A stretch of 64,000 nucleotides of DNA from JABFSS01 sp964449445 (GTDB lineage: Bacteria > Patescibacteriota > Gracilibacteria > Peribacterales > Peribacteraceae), in assembly GCA_964449445.1 (NCBI GenBank), contig CAYUZT010000005.1, positions 1-64,000 on the forward strand. Direction: 5' to 3'. Below are positions 25,288 through 33,425 of this stretch, piece after piece. The notes below the pieces were generated by a model. The model had not been told where the DNA came from. It ran no database searches and saw only the letters and a list, made by a program, of their open reading frames with translations. Numbering within the stretch: the stretch's first letter is position 1; each line of letters starts with the position of its first letter. A program made the position numbers and the translations under genes.

Positions 25288-25826
25288 TACCGAACATCAC
25301 TATCCCCCACTCCCGCTGTGCGATTGCCCTCCCGCGCGGCAAGGAAAAGGTAATCGCTGAGCCTGTTCAAGCAAATCTGCACGCATGGATTAAGAACCTC
25401 CTTTTCGCCGAGCGCACACACCCACCTCTCCGCGCGGCGGCAGATGGTACGCGCAAGGTGCAGATGCGCGGCAACCACTGAGCCACCGGGCAAAATGAAT
25501 TGCCGCTGGGGAGGGAGGGAGCTCTCGAGGACCGCAATCCATTCTTCGATCATGCGAATGTGATCATCTCCCACGCGCTCCTGCTTCTCTTTGACCGCAA
25601 GCGGTGTCGCAAGATCGCCGCCTACGCGGAAGAGCAAGTGTTGGATCGAGGTGAGTTGTACGCGCAGCGCACCGGAAAGATCGGCGGATGTGAGCGCCAC
25701 ACCGATCGCTGCGTTGAGCTCATCTACCGTCCCGTACGCATGCAAACGCGGAGAATTTTTGGGAACCCGCCCGCCCCCGAAGAGTCCAGTGGTTCCTTTA
25801 TCGCCGGTTTTGGTCACTATCGACAT
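25284..25826 (-). CDS. PduO-type cob(I)alamin adenosyltransferase
   Basis: 180 residues with the PduO/MMAB signatures: VTKTGDKGTTGLFGGGRVPK (ATP-binding N-terminus), YGTVDELNAAIGVAL, LPGGSVVAAHLHLARTICRRAER and LNRLSDYLFLAAR. It transfers the adenosyl group of ATP to reduced cobalamin, giving coenzyme B12. Full-length. It lies 18 bases downstream of pheT on the same strand and may be co-transcribed. No other B12 gene or B12-dependent enzyme is in the window, so it probably works on salvaged cobalamin for an enzyme encoded elsewhere. Confidence 0.92.
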   Translation of the reverse strand: MSIVTKTGDKGTTGLFGGGRVPKNSPRLHAYGTVDELNAAIGVALTSADLSGALRVQLTSIQHLLFRVGGDLATPLAVKEKQERVGDDHIRMIEEWIAVLESSLPPQRQFILPGGSVVAAHLHLARTICRRAERWVCALGEKEVLNPCVQICLNRLSDYLFLAAREGNRTAGVGDSDVRY

Positions 25827-25844
25827 AGGAAGAACATCATATAC

Positions 25845-28370
25845 TCAATTTCCCACTGCCTGCAGCACCTTCTCATGAACTTTCTTCGCTTCTTCCTCCG
25901 TCAGCGTTCTATCCTTTGCCCGGTACGTGAACGTGAGCGTGAGATTGTAAGAATCCTTGCCCAGTTCGGGACCCGTGTAGAGATCTTTGACGAACACACT
26001 CTCCAAATACTCGTGGCTTCCTCGTAGGCGCTTGAGAAGATCACCCACCTGGCGGGTCTGCCGCATGGTTTCGGTGTAATCGTACGTGACTGCGGGGAAC
26101 TGTGGGACAGGCTGAGCGATAGTAACGGACGGCGCGATATTGAAGAGAATATCGATATTGATGAGTGCAGCAGCCGTCCGATGGTGAAGATCGAATGAGG
26201 ATGCAACCGAGGGATGCACTTCAAAGATCGAGCCGATGCTGATGAACGGTTTACCCGCATCGTCATCGTCTATAGAGCGTTGCCTCACGAGGACTTCTGC
26301 GAAACGACCTGGGTGCGCAAATGACGGCACCGCGCCGGTGACCGCAAGCTCCGCGTAGTACCCAAGTGAACAGACGGACTTTCGTAACGCACGTTTGAGC
26401 AGGAGCAGGGGCTCGCGCAGGAGAGCATGAGCATCGTTTCGGGGATGGAGATCTGCAAACAGCATGCCGAGCTCAAGATGCTCTGCCTGCCCGCCGTAGC
26501 CTTGGCGAAGGCGGGGATTCCCTTGTGAGAACACACGGGCCAAGTGAAACGACTGCAGCGTCTCCCCGGCTTGGAGGATGTTTCGCTGTGCATGCTCAAG
26601 AAGTCCGGGAAGAGTGGATGTATGGAGAAGCTTGAGCTCTTCACCGATGGGATTCTGCACTTCAATGGCAACGGAAGGATCCAATCCCGATTTTTTCAGT
26701 AATGCCTCACCGATGAGGGAAATTGGCATGATCTCTGTATACCCATGCTCCTTCAAAGAATCACGAAGCTGATGCACTCTCCTATCACGCTTTGGAGGAT
26801 CGATGGCCGCCATCGGAAGCTGCGCCGGGATTTCTTTATATCCGTACACGCGCCCAATCTCTTCGATCAGGTCATGGGCTCCGCGAATATCGCCGAGGCG
26901 ATGGAGAGGCGGAGTAACGGACAGAGGACAGAGGACAGAGGACAGAGAACTCTTACGAGCCACTGTCCGTTGTCCTCTGTCCGTTGTCCTCTTTTTCACG
27001 ACAAATTCCAAATCCTCCAGGATTTTCACAATTTTCTTCTCGGGCACCTCTACTCCCAACATGCTCGCCACCCGATCCAATGAGAGTTCTATGGGCTTGC
27101 CTTTGCCTTCGTCGCCCCATTCTTCCAGTTTCGACGCGATGTTGCAGCCGGGCACGAGTTCGGTGAAGAGCTCGATTGCGCGTAGGAGCCCGCGGCTGGC
27201 CGCCTCGCGCGGAACGCCTTTCTCGTAGACCGTGGAAGCATCGGTGCGATGTCCCGTCGCAAGAACGGCTTTGCGGATGGAGACGGGATCGACGATCGCC
27301 GCATGGAGGTAGACCTTCTTCGTCGATGACTTCGTCGAACTACGCAGACCTCCCATGATGCCCAGGAGATCGAAGATGCCTTCATCATCACTCAGCACAA
27401 GCGCGCCCTCCGGAAGCTCGCGCTCAATACCATCGAGCGTGGTGATAGTTTCACCCTGCTTTGCCTTACGAAAATGGACTGTGCCGCGGATGTCATCGGC
27501 ATCAAAGCAGTGCAGCGGCATACCAACTTCCATCGCCACGTAGTTGGTGATGTCGACAGGCAAACTAACACAGCGCCAGCCGGTTGCCTCCAGGCGCTTA
27601 CGCATCCACAGAGGAGTTTCGCCCAGCCCATCGATCTCTAAAAAACAGGCGCTGTATCGGGGGACAAGATCTTTGCAGTCAACAATGCACTTGAGAGGGA
27701 GAGGCGTTTTTGGAAACTTCAGCTCACCCCTGTCCCCCTTGCCACTCTTGTCACCCTTTTTTCCTTTCCATTTTGCTAATCCCAGCGCCACAAACTCCCG
27801 CGCAAAGCCAATATGTGAGAACAAGTCAGCGCGGTGCGTGATAGCGTGATTATCGATGTGCAAGATGACATCATCCATACCCAAATATTCTTTGAGCGAC
27901 TCTCCAACGCCTTCATCGGAATCCCCAAGATCAACGATGGGCTTCAATCCTTCACTGGCGTGAGGAGGATATTTTGTTTCGAGATCGAGTTCGTCTGCAG
28001 CGCAGATCATGCCTTCGCTGTTTACTCCACGGATCTTCACTTGTTGCAGTTCGACTATCTCATCGCCATGACGGACGCGCGCACCAACGTGTGCAAACGC
28101 GACACGCATGCCCTCGCGCAGATTTGTGCCGCCGCAGACGACCATTTTCTTTCCTTTATCCGTCTCGACTTCACACAGGGAAAGCCGATCTGCCTGGGGA
28201 TGTTTTTTCACGCTCAGCACTTTCCCCACACAGCAGTGATCAAGCAATCCACCGAGAATCTCTACTTCATCTACTTCTGCGACTCCTGCAGTCACACGCT
28301 TGCCGATCTCTTCAGGGTCGACGACTGTCAGGGTGACGAAGTCCTGGAGCCAGTTCAGAGAAATCTTCAT
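25845..28370 (-). CDS. pheT: phenylalanine--tRNA ligase beta subunit
   Basis: 841 residues, the expected size plus inserts. Domain order: tRNA-binding OB fold (~40-150, HCCVGKVLSVKKHPQADRLS), B3/4 editing domain (~210-380), B5 (~400-500, LPVDITNYVAMEVGMPLHCF lies just before it), core, and C-terminal FDX-ACB anticodon-binding domain (~745-841). Two in-frame repeat insertions are visible: GQRTVARKSSLSSVLCPLSV-type sequence in B5 (DNA 26917-26995) and PRLRQGYGGQAE in the core (DNA 26481-26522). pheS is not adjacent, which is unusual. A promoter overlaps repeat copy B, and the -10 ends 7 bases before the ATG, suggesting a leaderless mRNA. Confidence 0.95.
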   Translation of the reverse strand: MKISLNWLQDFVTLTVVDPEEIGKRVTAGVAEVDEVEILGGLLDHCCVGKVLSVKKHPQADRLSLCEVETDKGKKMVVCGGTNLREGMRVAFAHVGARVRHGDEIVELQQVKIRGVNSEGMICAADELDLETKYPPHASEGLKPIVDLGDSDEGVGESLKEYLGMDDVILHIDNHAITHRADLFSHIGFAREFVALGLAKWKGKKGDKSGKGDRGELKFPKTPLPLKCIVDCKDLVPRYSACFLEIDGLGETPLWMRKRLEATGWRCVSLPVDITNYVAMEVGMPLHCFDADDIRGTVHFRKAKQGETITTLDGIERELPEGALVLSDDEGIFDLLGIMGGLRSSTKSSTKKVYLHAAIVDPVSIRKAVLATGHRTDASTVYEKGVPREAASRGLLRAIELFTELVPGCNIASKLEEWGDEGKGKPIELSLDRVASMLGVEVPEKKIVKILEDLEFVVKKRTTDRGQRTVARKSSLSSVLCPLSVTPPLHRLGDIRGAHDLIEEIGRVYGYKEIPAQLPMAAIDPPKRDRRVHQLRDSLKEHGYTEIMPISLIGEALLKKSGLDPSVAIEVQNPIGEELKLLHTSTLPGLLEHAQRNILQAGETLQSFHLARVFSQGNPRLRQGYGGQAEHLELGMLFADLHPRNDAHALLREPLLLLKRALRKSVCSLGYYAELAVTGAVPSFAHPGRFAEVLVRQRSIDDDDAGKPFISIGSIFEVHPSVASSFDLHHRTAAALINIDILFNIAPSVTIAQPVPQFPAVTYDYTETMRQTRQVGDLLKRLRGSHEYLESVFVKDLYTGPELGKDSYNLTLTFTYRAKDRTLTEEEAKKVHEKVLQAVGN
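26481..26522. repeat. in-frame repeat in pheT encoding RLRQGYGGQ
   Basis: Read on the minus strand, this segment encodes PRLRQGYGGQAE. I recall this peptide as a recurrent repeat-encoded insert in CPR genomes. The element contains GCCTGCC and CGGCGGGC-like palindromic parts and adds about 10 residues without breaking the frame. Confidence 0.55.
26917..26995. repeat. in-frame inverted repeat of GGACAGA units in pheT
   Basis: The left arm (26917-26949) has about four GGACAGA heptamers. The right arm (26965-26991) has GTCCGTTGTCCTCTGTCC-type units that are largely its reverse complement. The insertion adds roughly 25 residues within the B5 domain region while keeping the frame. Confidence 0.7.
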
Positions 28371-28377
28371 ATGCGGA

Positions 28378-28406
28378 GTATATAGACATCAAACATGCTC
28401 GTTAAC
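28378..28406 (-). promoter_or_regulatory. promoter of pheT (leaderless, -35 in a repeat arm)
   Basis: On the minus strand TTAACG (28406-28401) and TATACT (28383-28378) are separated by 17 bases. The -35 lies in the terminal unit of repeat copy B. The ATG at 28370 is 7 bases past the -10. Confidence 0.55.
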
Positions 28407-28466
28407 TCGTTAATTCGTTAACTCGTATGCCGCAGTACGAGTTAACCAGTTAACGAATTAACCAAT
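28401..28466. repeat. palindromic repeat of GTTAACTCG units, copy B
   Basis: Left arm CGTTAACTCG plus a second unit (28401-28426), right arm 28439-28466. TTAATTCGTTAACT (28411-28424) can pair over 14 bases with AGTTAACGAATTAA in the right arm. It is homologous to copy A at 24896-24971; the pair borders the pheT/adenosyltransferase block. Confidence 0.75.
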
Positions 28467-28531
28467 CTCCGACCACTTTCGATGCAAATACTGCTACCTC
28501 ATGTATTCCCCAAGCCTTCCACTCCCTTTTC

Positions 28532-28560
28532 TTGAACGACAAGTCTCTCATCGGTAACGT
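28532..28560 (+). promoter_or_regulatory. possible promoter of the small membrane protein at 28588
   Basis: TTGAAC (28532-28537) and TAACGT (28555-28560) are 17 bases apart. A pyrimidine-rich leader of about 20 bases without a Shine-Dalgarno site precedes the ATG. Confidence 0.35.
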
Positions 28561-28587
28561 TCATTCCCGTCTCCTCCCTTTTCTCGT

Positions 28588-28854
28588 ATGTTCTTCTCCA
28601 AGAAAAAGAATCCGCACGATACGTTCTGCCTTGTCTGCCACATTATCGTGGCGGTGATGCTGTTCCTCGCGTCCATTGCGGCGCTGCTCGGAGCACTGAT
28701 GGCGCACTACGATCCGCGTAGTAGCACCCTGATCTTCGGCACCAACGCCGACTCGCTCTCGCTGATCGCCTTCGCGCTCACGACAACGCTCTGGATGAAA
28801 GCCGTGAAGTGCTGCATGAGTTCCTGCGACGTCTGCACGACCGGGAAGAAGTGA
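28588..28854 (+). CDS. small Cys-containing two-span membrane protein
   Basis: 88 residues with two hydrophobic segments (~15-42 and ~52-70). Cysteines cluster at both ends: CLVC near residue 13-16 and CCMSSCDVC near the C-terminus, a pattern that could bind metal or form disulfides on one membrane face. Basic at both termini (MFFSKKKN, TTGKK). No family recognised. Convergent with the gene ending at 28910. Confidence 0.7.
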   Translation: MFFSKKKNPHDTFCLVCHIIVAVMLFLASIAALLGALMAHYDPRSSTLIFGTNADSLSLIAFALTTTLWMKAVKCCMSSCDVCTTGKK

Positions 28855-28909
28855 TTTTCGGATTCAGCGTCCAAGGTCATTCACCCGAAGCCCAAAGAAG
28901 CCATCAGGT

Positions 28910-30100
28910 TTACGCGCTCTGCACTGTACCGTTCCTTTTGATTACTCCTTGAGCAGCAGTAAAGAGCCTATCAAAGCGGTCACGCGACTGTTGATCGTCT
29001 GTTCTGATCACTGCCCGAAACACCGATGGAGTCTCTCCAGGCCTTTTCGGCTGGAGCGTAAAGCCATGCAGCTCTCCATCTGCAACATTGTGGAACTGTG
29101 TTTGTGGATTGGCCTTGTAGAGCCTGTCGTGCAATTCAACGCTGATTGTACATACAACATCACCCTGTTCATTCGTGTTCATCGTAAGATTGTCTTGGAC
29201 ATACGTACGCCGTGACTCACCGCCGAGTTCTTGCACTGCAACATCTTGGAGACTCCTTTCATAGAAACTAACCATAACTGGACTGTATGGAGGATATCGC
29301 CGAGGAGCAGTCGGGACCACAGGAACTGTGGGGGCAATCCCCGTTTTGCGAAGGATTTCAGTTTCCACTTTCTCACGCTCTACTTTAGCGCGTACAAGGT
29401 CAATGTTGGCTCGATTGAGATCTGTTTCCGAAATTGTCTTGGCATTCCGCGCCGCATTGCCGCGCTCTTCCAACATGTGCGTAAGGTAAATGAAGAACAC
29501 ACCGATGGTCACAAGTAAGCCGAGTTCTCTCGCCTGATTTGGATTTGCTGAAAGAGTATTGATCGCCTTCATTACTCCCTGAAATTCCACATCCATACCC
29601 GGTAAGGTTTTCCGTAAACCTTGCAAAGCTTCATGCGTCTTTTGTTCGACTTCGACGACGGTCTTCTCTCTGGCTGCGGCAGCTTTTACACTTTCGGGAG
29701 GAGCGGGTGCTAATATTTTTTCAAGACTCTCAAGGCCCTCGAACTGCTCTCGGGTTAAAGTGACAGACTGAACTGTATCTCTCTCGTAGAGGCCGGAATC
29801 CGGGTTGGCCAGTGCACGCGGCAAATTTAATTCTCGAGCACGTTTTTCCAGCGCAGCGAATCGAGCATCACTTTGGGTTTGTCCTCGATTTGTTGCGTCT
29901 CCGAACTCTCTCGAGATACGTCGGAAAGATGCTAGCTGCTGAGGTGTCGCGACTACGCTCGTCTGACCTGTTGGGATACTAAGTGAACTACGCAATGCGC
30001 TGATCTCTTTATGCATAGATTGCCGGAGTGCGTCATTATTGGAAGCATTCTCCCGGGGCCTAAGAGATTCAAGCGCGCCTCCGAAAAGAGGTACTGGCAT
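28910..30100 (-). CDS. uncharacterised coiled-coil protein with one membrane segment
   Basis: 396 residues. A soluble N-terminal half of ~190 residues is followed by one membrane span (ELGLLVTIGVFFIYLTHML, ~195-213). Next come a coiled coil (~215-255, RANIDLVRAKVEREKVETEIL), a proline-rich linker (PTVPVVPTAPRRYPPYSP), and a C-terminal globular domain of ~125 residues. No family recognised. It has a good promoter (30124-30152) but no Shine-Dalgarno site. It is AT-richer than its neighbours and resembles the 18175-20166 product in style (long helices, Pro-rich linker), though I could not show homology. Confidence 0.72.
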   Translation of the reverse strand: MPVPLFGGALESLRPRENASNNDALRQSMHKEISALRSSLSIPTGQTSVVATPQQLASFRRISREFGDATNRGQTQSDARFAALEKRARELNLPRALANPDSGLYERDTVQSVTLTREQFEGLESLEKILAPAPPESVKAAAAREKTVVEVEQKTHEALQGLRKTLPGMDVEFQGVMKAINTLSANPNQARELGLLVTIGVFFIYLTHMLEERGNAARNAKTISETDLNRANIDLVRAKVEREKVETEILRKTGIAPTVPVVPTAPRRYPPYSPVMVSFYERSLQDVAVQELGGESRRTYVQDNLTMNTNEQGDVVCTISVELHDRLYKANPQTQFHNVADGELHGFTLQPKRPGETPSVFRAVIRTDDQQSRDRFDRLFTAAQGVIKRNGTVQSA

Positions 30101-30123
30101 ATGTGTATTTGGGAAATCGAATC

Positions 30124-30152
30124 AGTATACCCGATTTCCGCCGGAAATTCAA
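30124..30152 (-). promoter_or_regulatory. promoter of the gene at 30100
   Basis: On the minus strand TTGAAT (30152-30147) and TATACT (30129-30124) are 17 bases apart, close to the sigma70 consensus. The leader would be about 17 bases long. Confidence 0.6.
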
Positions 30153-30169
30153 TATCTCCTTATCTAAGT

Positions 30170-30202
30170 GGATGGAGCCCCTCCCCGGCAGGGGCTCCAT
30201 CC
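30170..30202. terminator. 13-bp perfect hairpin after the SLH-CHRD gene
   Basis: GGATGGAGCCCCT and AGGGGCTCCATCC are perfect complements around a 7-base loop. It lies 22 bases beyond the minus-strand stop at 30225 and just upstream of the promoter at 30124-30152. It would insulate the two genes; no T-tract is visible. Confidence 0.6.
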
Positions 30203-30224
30203 GTGTGTTCTTTCTCCACTATCC

Positions 30225-32144
30225 TCACTTGATCAAGACTTGGCCCCGGATCTCGCCGTTTGCATATCGTGCTGTATGGACGTTCACGTAGATCCGACGG
30301 TCGAGCAGCGCATTGCGCTGGGCATCGGGAATATCGGTCCATGTTCCCGTTGCGCGGTTGCCGACGAACGTGATGACGGGAGACACAACAGGGCCGCTGA
30401 TGCCGCTATCCCCTTCGTGGAAGTGGGCGGCGGTGATGGAACCACTGAGGTTCTGCACCGTAACGTCGTACTGGAGTCCGTTTGCTCGCAAGGTGAACGT
30501 ACCCGATCCGGTCGCCGTGGTGATGACAGGCGGTACTTCCTGAATACCTGTGAGCATGGCAGAGAAGCTCATCGTTCCACCTCCATCGAATACGAATGTG
30601 TCACTATCGGAGAAGTAAATCCCCCGCGACGTGAGCAATTCTTGAGCGTGAACGGTATACGCGCGCTGTGGGTGCAAGGTATCGGCTAGGGTCAGCTCCA
30701 CAGTCCGGCGATCATCAAGGAGGTTAGCTGTACGCAGAGAGAGTGTCTGGATGCCGTCGGTGACAATGTAGCGACCAGTCTGTTCTGCTCGTTGAATATC
30801 GAGATCGGTATCAAACGTCAGCGTCAACTTGGTAGCGGAATTCACTGTCGCCGAGAGAAGATGTCCAGCCGCCGCGGACGGGAACAGGAAGCTTGCACTG
30901 TCCGAGAAGCTGACCCCGGAGCGCGTCATCAGATTCAGCCCGCTCACCCTGTACGAAACATTGGCATCCAACGTCGTCGCGAGCTCCAGCTCCACAGTCC
31001 GGCTGTTCATGAGTGTCGCCGAACGAATGCCAATGGTTCCGCCACCGCCAACGCGCACGACTGAGTAGCGTGATTCATCCTCCGCACGTGCACGATCGAG
31101 ATCGGCATTGAAGGTCATCCGCACGCGCGTGGAAGAGAGCGCAATGGCATCGGTCATGTGCGCATCTTCTCCTGAGAACGTGAAGCGTGCGCTGTCCGTG
31201 AAGAGCACGCCGTTATCTGAGAGCAGGTTGCGGGTCGTGAGCGTGTATGTGATATTTGCCATCAGACTTGCACCAAGATCCAAATCCACGGTCCGGTCAT
31301 TGATGACGAACGCGGAGTCCACCGCAATACTGGATCCATTGGTAAGACGAACAACGGAGTAACGCGATTCATCCTGCGCGCGAGCAATGCTGAGATCATC
31401 CGTGAAGGTGATCCGCACGCTGGTTGCAGAGAGAGCTTCTACGGTAGAAATACGGGGCTGGCGCATGCCGCAATCGGTGCCGTACTGCTGGTTCAGATAC
31501 GCGCGGTGGAACATCACTACCATTTCGGCGCGGTTCATGTTGGCAGCCGGTCGAACGAGGCCAGTATCGCTGTCACCCTGGAGAACACAGTGATCCGCGG
31601 CCGTCTGAATGGGCATGTAGTACCACTGATCCTGGGCAACATCCGCAAACTGCGGAGCGGCACCCGTGTGTTCGAGAGCGAACGCGCGCACAAGGAGTGC
31701 GGCAGCCTCGGCGCGGTTGATGTTTGCCGGAGGACGCGCGGTACAGGGGCGCGTCTTCTGATAGCAATCCCTGTCGCCGCGGACCCAGCCGACGTGTGCG
31801 GCCGCCTCAAAGTACGGGAAGTACCAGGCTGTGCGCGAAACGTCATTGAAGCTTGAGACCGTGGGATAGCGAAGCGGTTCATCGCGGAGATTCACGAGAA
31901 GTTTTACAAGCTCCGCTCTCGTCGCGAGATCACTTGGACGAAGGCGCGGCTCATTCGCATCCAGCGCGCCGATGCTGAGCAATGCGGAAGCGGCATTCTC
32001 GTAGTAGGCGCCTGTGGGAACATCACTGTACGACGTCTTCTGAGCGAAGACCGAGCTCACACTCGAAGAAAGGAGAACGATACCTGCGATCGCGGCTATC
32101 CGCCGTGTGCGCGAGGGAAACGAAGAGGGAGGAGACTGCATCAT
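30225..32144 (-). CDS. secreted surface protein: SLH x3, three Ig-like repeats, CHRD domain
   Basis: 639 residues from ATG 32144. A signal peptide (IAAIAGIVLLSSSVSSVFAQ) is followed by three S-layer-homology repeats (e.g. YSDVPTGAYYENAASALLSI and FADVAQDQWYYMPIQTAAD). Next are three ~100-residue repeats, each opening like SATSVRITFTDDLSIARAQ and closing with FTDSARFTFSG or similar, resembling SbsA-type Ig-like domains. The C-terminal ~115 residues are a CHRD domain (FSAMLTGIQEVPP, ITAAHFHEG, YVNVHTARYANGEIRGQV). The SLH repeats should tie it to cell-wall polymer and expose the CHRD end. Function of bacterial CHRD is poorly known. In-frame codons upstream to 32375 are not coding. Confidence 0.9.
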   Translation of the reverse strand: MMQSPPSSFPSRTRRIAAIAGIVLLSSSVSSVFAQKTSYSDVPTGAYYENAASALLSIGALDANEPRLRPSDLATRAELVKLLVNLRDEPLRYPTVSSFNDVSRTAWYFPYFEAAAHVGWVRGDRDCYQKTRPCTARPPANINRAEAAALLVRAFALEHTGAAPQFADVAQDQWYYMPIQTAADHCVLQGDSDTGLVRPAANMNRAEMVVMFHRAYLNQQYGTDCGMRQPRISTVEALSATSVRITFTDDLSIARAQDESRYSVVRLTNGSSIAVDSAFVINDRTVDLDLGASLMANITYTLTTRNLLSDNGVLFTDSARFTFSGEDAHMTDAIALSSTRVRMTFNADLDRARAEDESRYSVVRVGGGGTIGIRSATLMNSRTVELELATTLDANVSYRVSGLNLMTRSGVSFSDSASFLFPSAAAGHLLSATVNSATKLTLTFDTDLDIQRAEQTGRYIVTDGIQTLSLRTANLLDDRRTVELTLADTLHPQRAYTVHAQELLTSRGIYFSDSDTFVFDGGGTMSFSAMLTGIQEVPPVITTATGSGTFTLRANGLQYDVTVQNLSGSITAAHFHEGDSGISGPVVSPVITFVGNRATGTWTDIPDAQRNALLDRRIYVNVHTARYANGEIRGQVLIK

Positions 32145-32265
32145 CGAAGGGGGAAAGGAATGAAGAAAGGAACGGAAGGAAGGAACGTAGGTGAGGGAAG
32201 GAGGATTTGGTCTGCCCTCTTCCCTCCACAGCTGAAGACAGAATGCTGCGGGAGCTCTTACCCGA

Positions 32266-33258
32266 TTACTCGACAATGATCGTGCCGCCAACGGACGAAT
32301 GGAGGTGATTGTGGTACCCCCATGTGCCGAGGCGGGTGAACGTGAAGGCATAGGTTGCACTCTGTCCGATGGCATCGCTAGCGTCGAAGCCGCTTAGGCC
32401 CGTATGCGTGGGATGGGGATTGGACGCCACCCAGAGATCTTCGCCGCTGTCGTTACGGAAGGTAACCGTTGTTCCTGCTTTCACGCGCAGCACTGCCGGA
32501 GAGAATCCCGCATTCGTGTACGACACAACGCTCGCTTCTCCCTCCGCCGGCCTGCGGCCCTGACCCGGCTCGCCGTACTTCGCCCGCGCGGTGATCACCA
32601 TTTTCGCCACCTCGGCGCGGTTGATCTTCTGCGTGGGACGGAACGTGCCAACGGCCTGACCTTGGACATCCGTATCGCCCGAGAGGACGTCGTCGCGGGA
32701 AAGAGCTTCGATGGACTGCGCGAACATCGTGGAGGACTTCACGTCGGTGTACCTGCTGTCGACGGTCATCGCGGTACTCATATCCACGCGGAAAGCGGAT
32801 GCGAACATCGACGCGACTTCGGCGCGCGTCGCGGGGCGGTCAATGCGCGCCTGCAATTTGAGGAAATCGAACTGCTCGGCTTTGGCAACGGCCATATAGC
32901 CGGATGCCCAGTGATTTTTCATGCCGCTGTCGACGAGAGAGCCGTACAGCTGATCGTCGTACCCGGCGCCTTCGATGGCGATTTTCAGCGCCTCGGCGAT
33001 CGTAATGCTGTTACTGGGACCGTATTTGCCGGTCAGGTTGCCGCGCGTGTCCTTGTATCCGTTCACGATCCCCGCTTCCGCTGCTTGTTGCACGTAGGTT
33101 GCAAACCACGCGTTGGTGGGGACGTCTGTGAAGACGATGGCTTTTCCGTCGATCATCACCTGGATGCCTGCCGCGCTCGCGATCGTCGGAATCATCACCA
33201 TCATCGCGGTCAAGAAGCGCCGTGCTCGTGCCGCTGCTGTCTGGAAAGGAATACGCAT
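32266..33258 (-). CDS. secreted SLH protein with C-terminal cupredoxin-like domain
   Basis: 330 residues from ATG 33258 with a signal peptide (FLTAMMVMIPTIASAAG). Three SLH repeats follow (FTDVPTNAWFATYVQQAAE, a central one with MKNHWASGYMAVAKAE, and YTDVKSSTMFAQSIEALS). The last ~95 residues form a cupredoxin-type beta sandwich (VVSYTNAGFSPAVLRVKAG, TVTFRNDSGEDLWVASNPHP). The C-terminal loop reads GTWGYHNHLHSSVGG where type 1 copper proteins have Cys. Copper binding, if any, would use His only. Lies 121 bases upstream of the SLH-CHRD gene on the same strand. Confidence 0.88.
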   Translation of the reverse strand: MRIPFQTAAARARRFLTAMMVMIPTIASAAGIQVMIDGKAIVFTDVPTNAWFATYVQQAAEAGIVNGYKDTRGNLTGKYGPSNSITIAEALKIAIEGAGYDDQLYGSLVDSGMKNHWASGYMAVAKAEQFDFLKLQARIDRPATRAEVASMFASAFRVDMSTAMTVDSRYTDVKSSTMFAQSIEALSRDDVLSGDTDVQGQAVGTFRPTQKINRAEVAKMVITARAKYGEPGQGRRPAEGEASVVSYTNAGFSPAVLRVKAGTTVTFRNDSGEDLWVASNPHPTHTGLSGFDASDAIGQSATYAFTFTRLGTWGYHNHLHSSVGGTIIVE

Positions 33259-33425
33259 GAGTGAAGGGGAAGAAACAAAAAGACCGTCTGCACCCTCAGA
33301 CAGCAATCGACACCGCTCATGACCGGGGTATGCTTGCCATGAAAAGAAAAATATGTTGATAGGTCTTCAAAAAGGGCAATCCTTCTGCGAGGAAGAATTG
33401 CCCAGTCCGCCAAGATATTCTCACT

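Noticed and set aside
24896..28466. Possible CRISPR-like array in the GTTAAC repeats
   Set aside because: Units are 8-10 bases with no regular unique spacers, and no cas genes are present.
32404..33264. 286-codon plus-strand frame over the SLH-cupredoxin gene
   Set aside because: Antisense shadow; the minus strand encodes clear SLH repeats and a signal peptide.
33286..33301. GTCTG/CAGAC hairpin with a nearby T-rich run in the leader of the SLH-cupredoxin gene, as an attenuator
   Set aside because: The stem is only 5 bp and the T-run is broken, too weak to claim.
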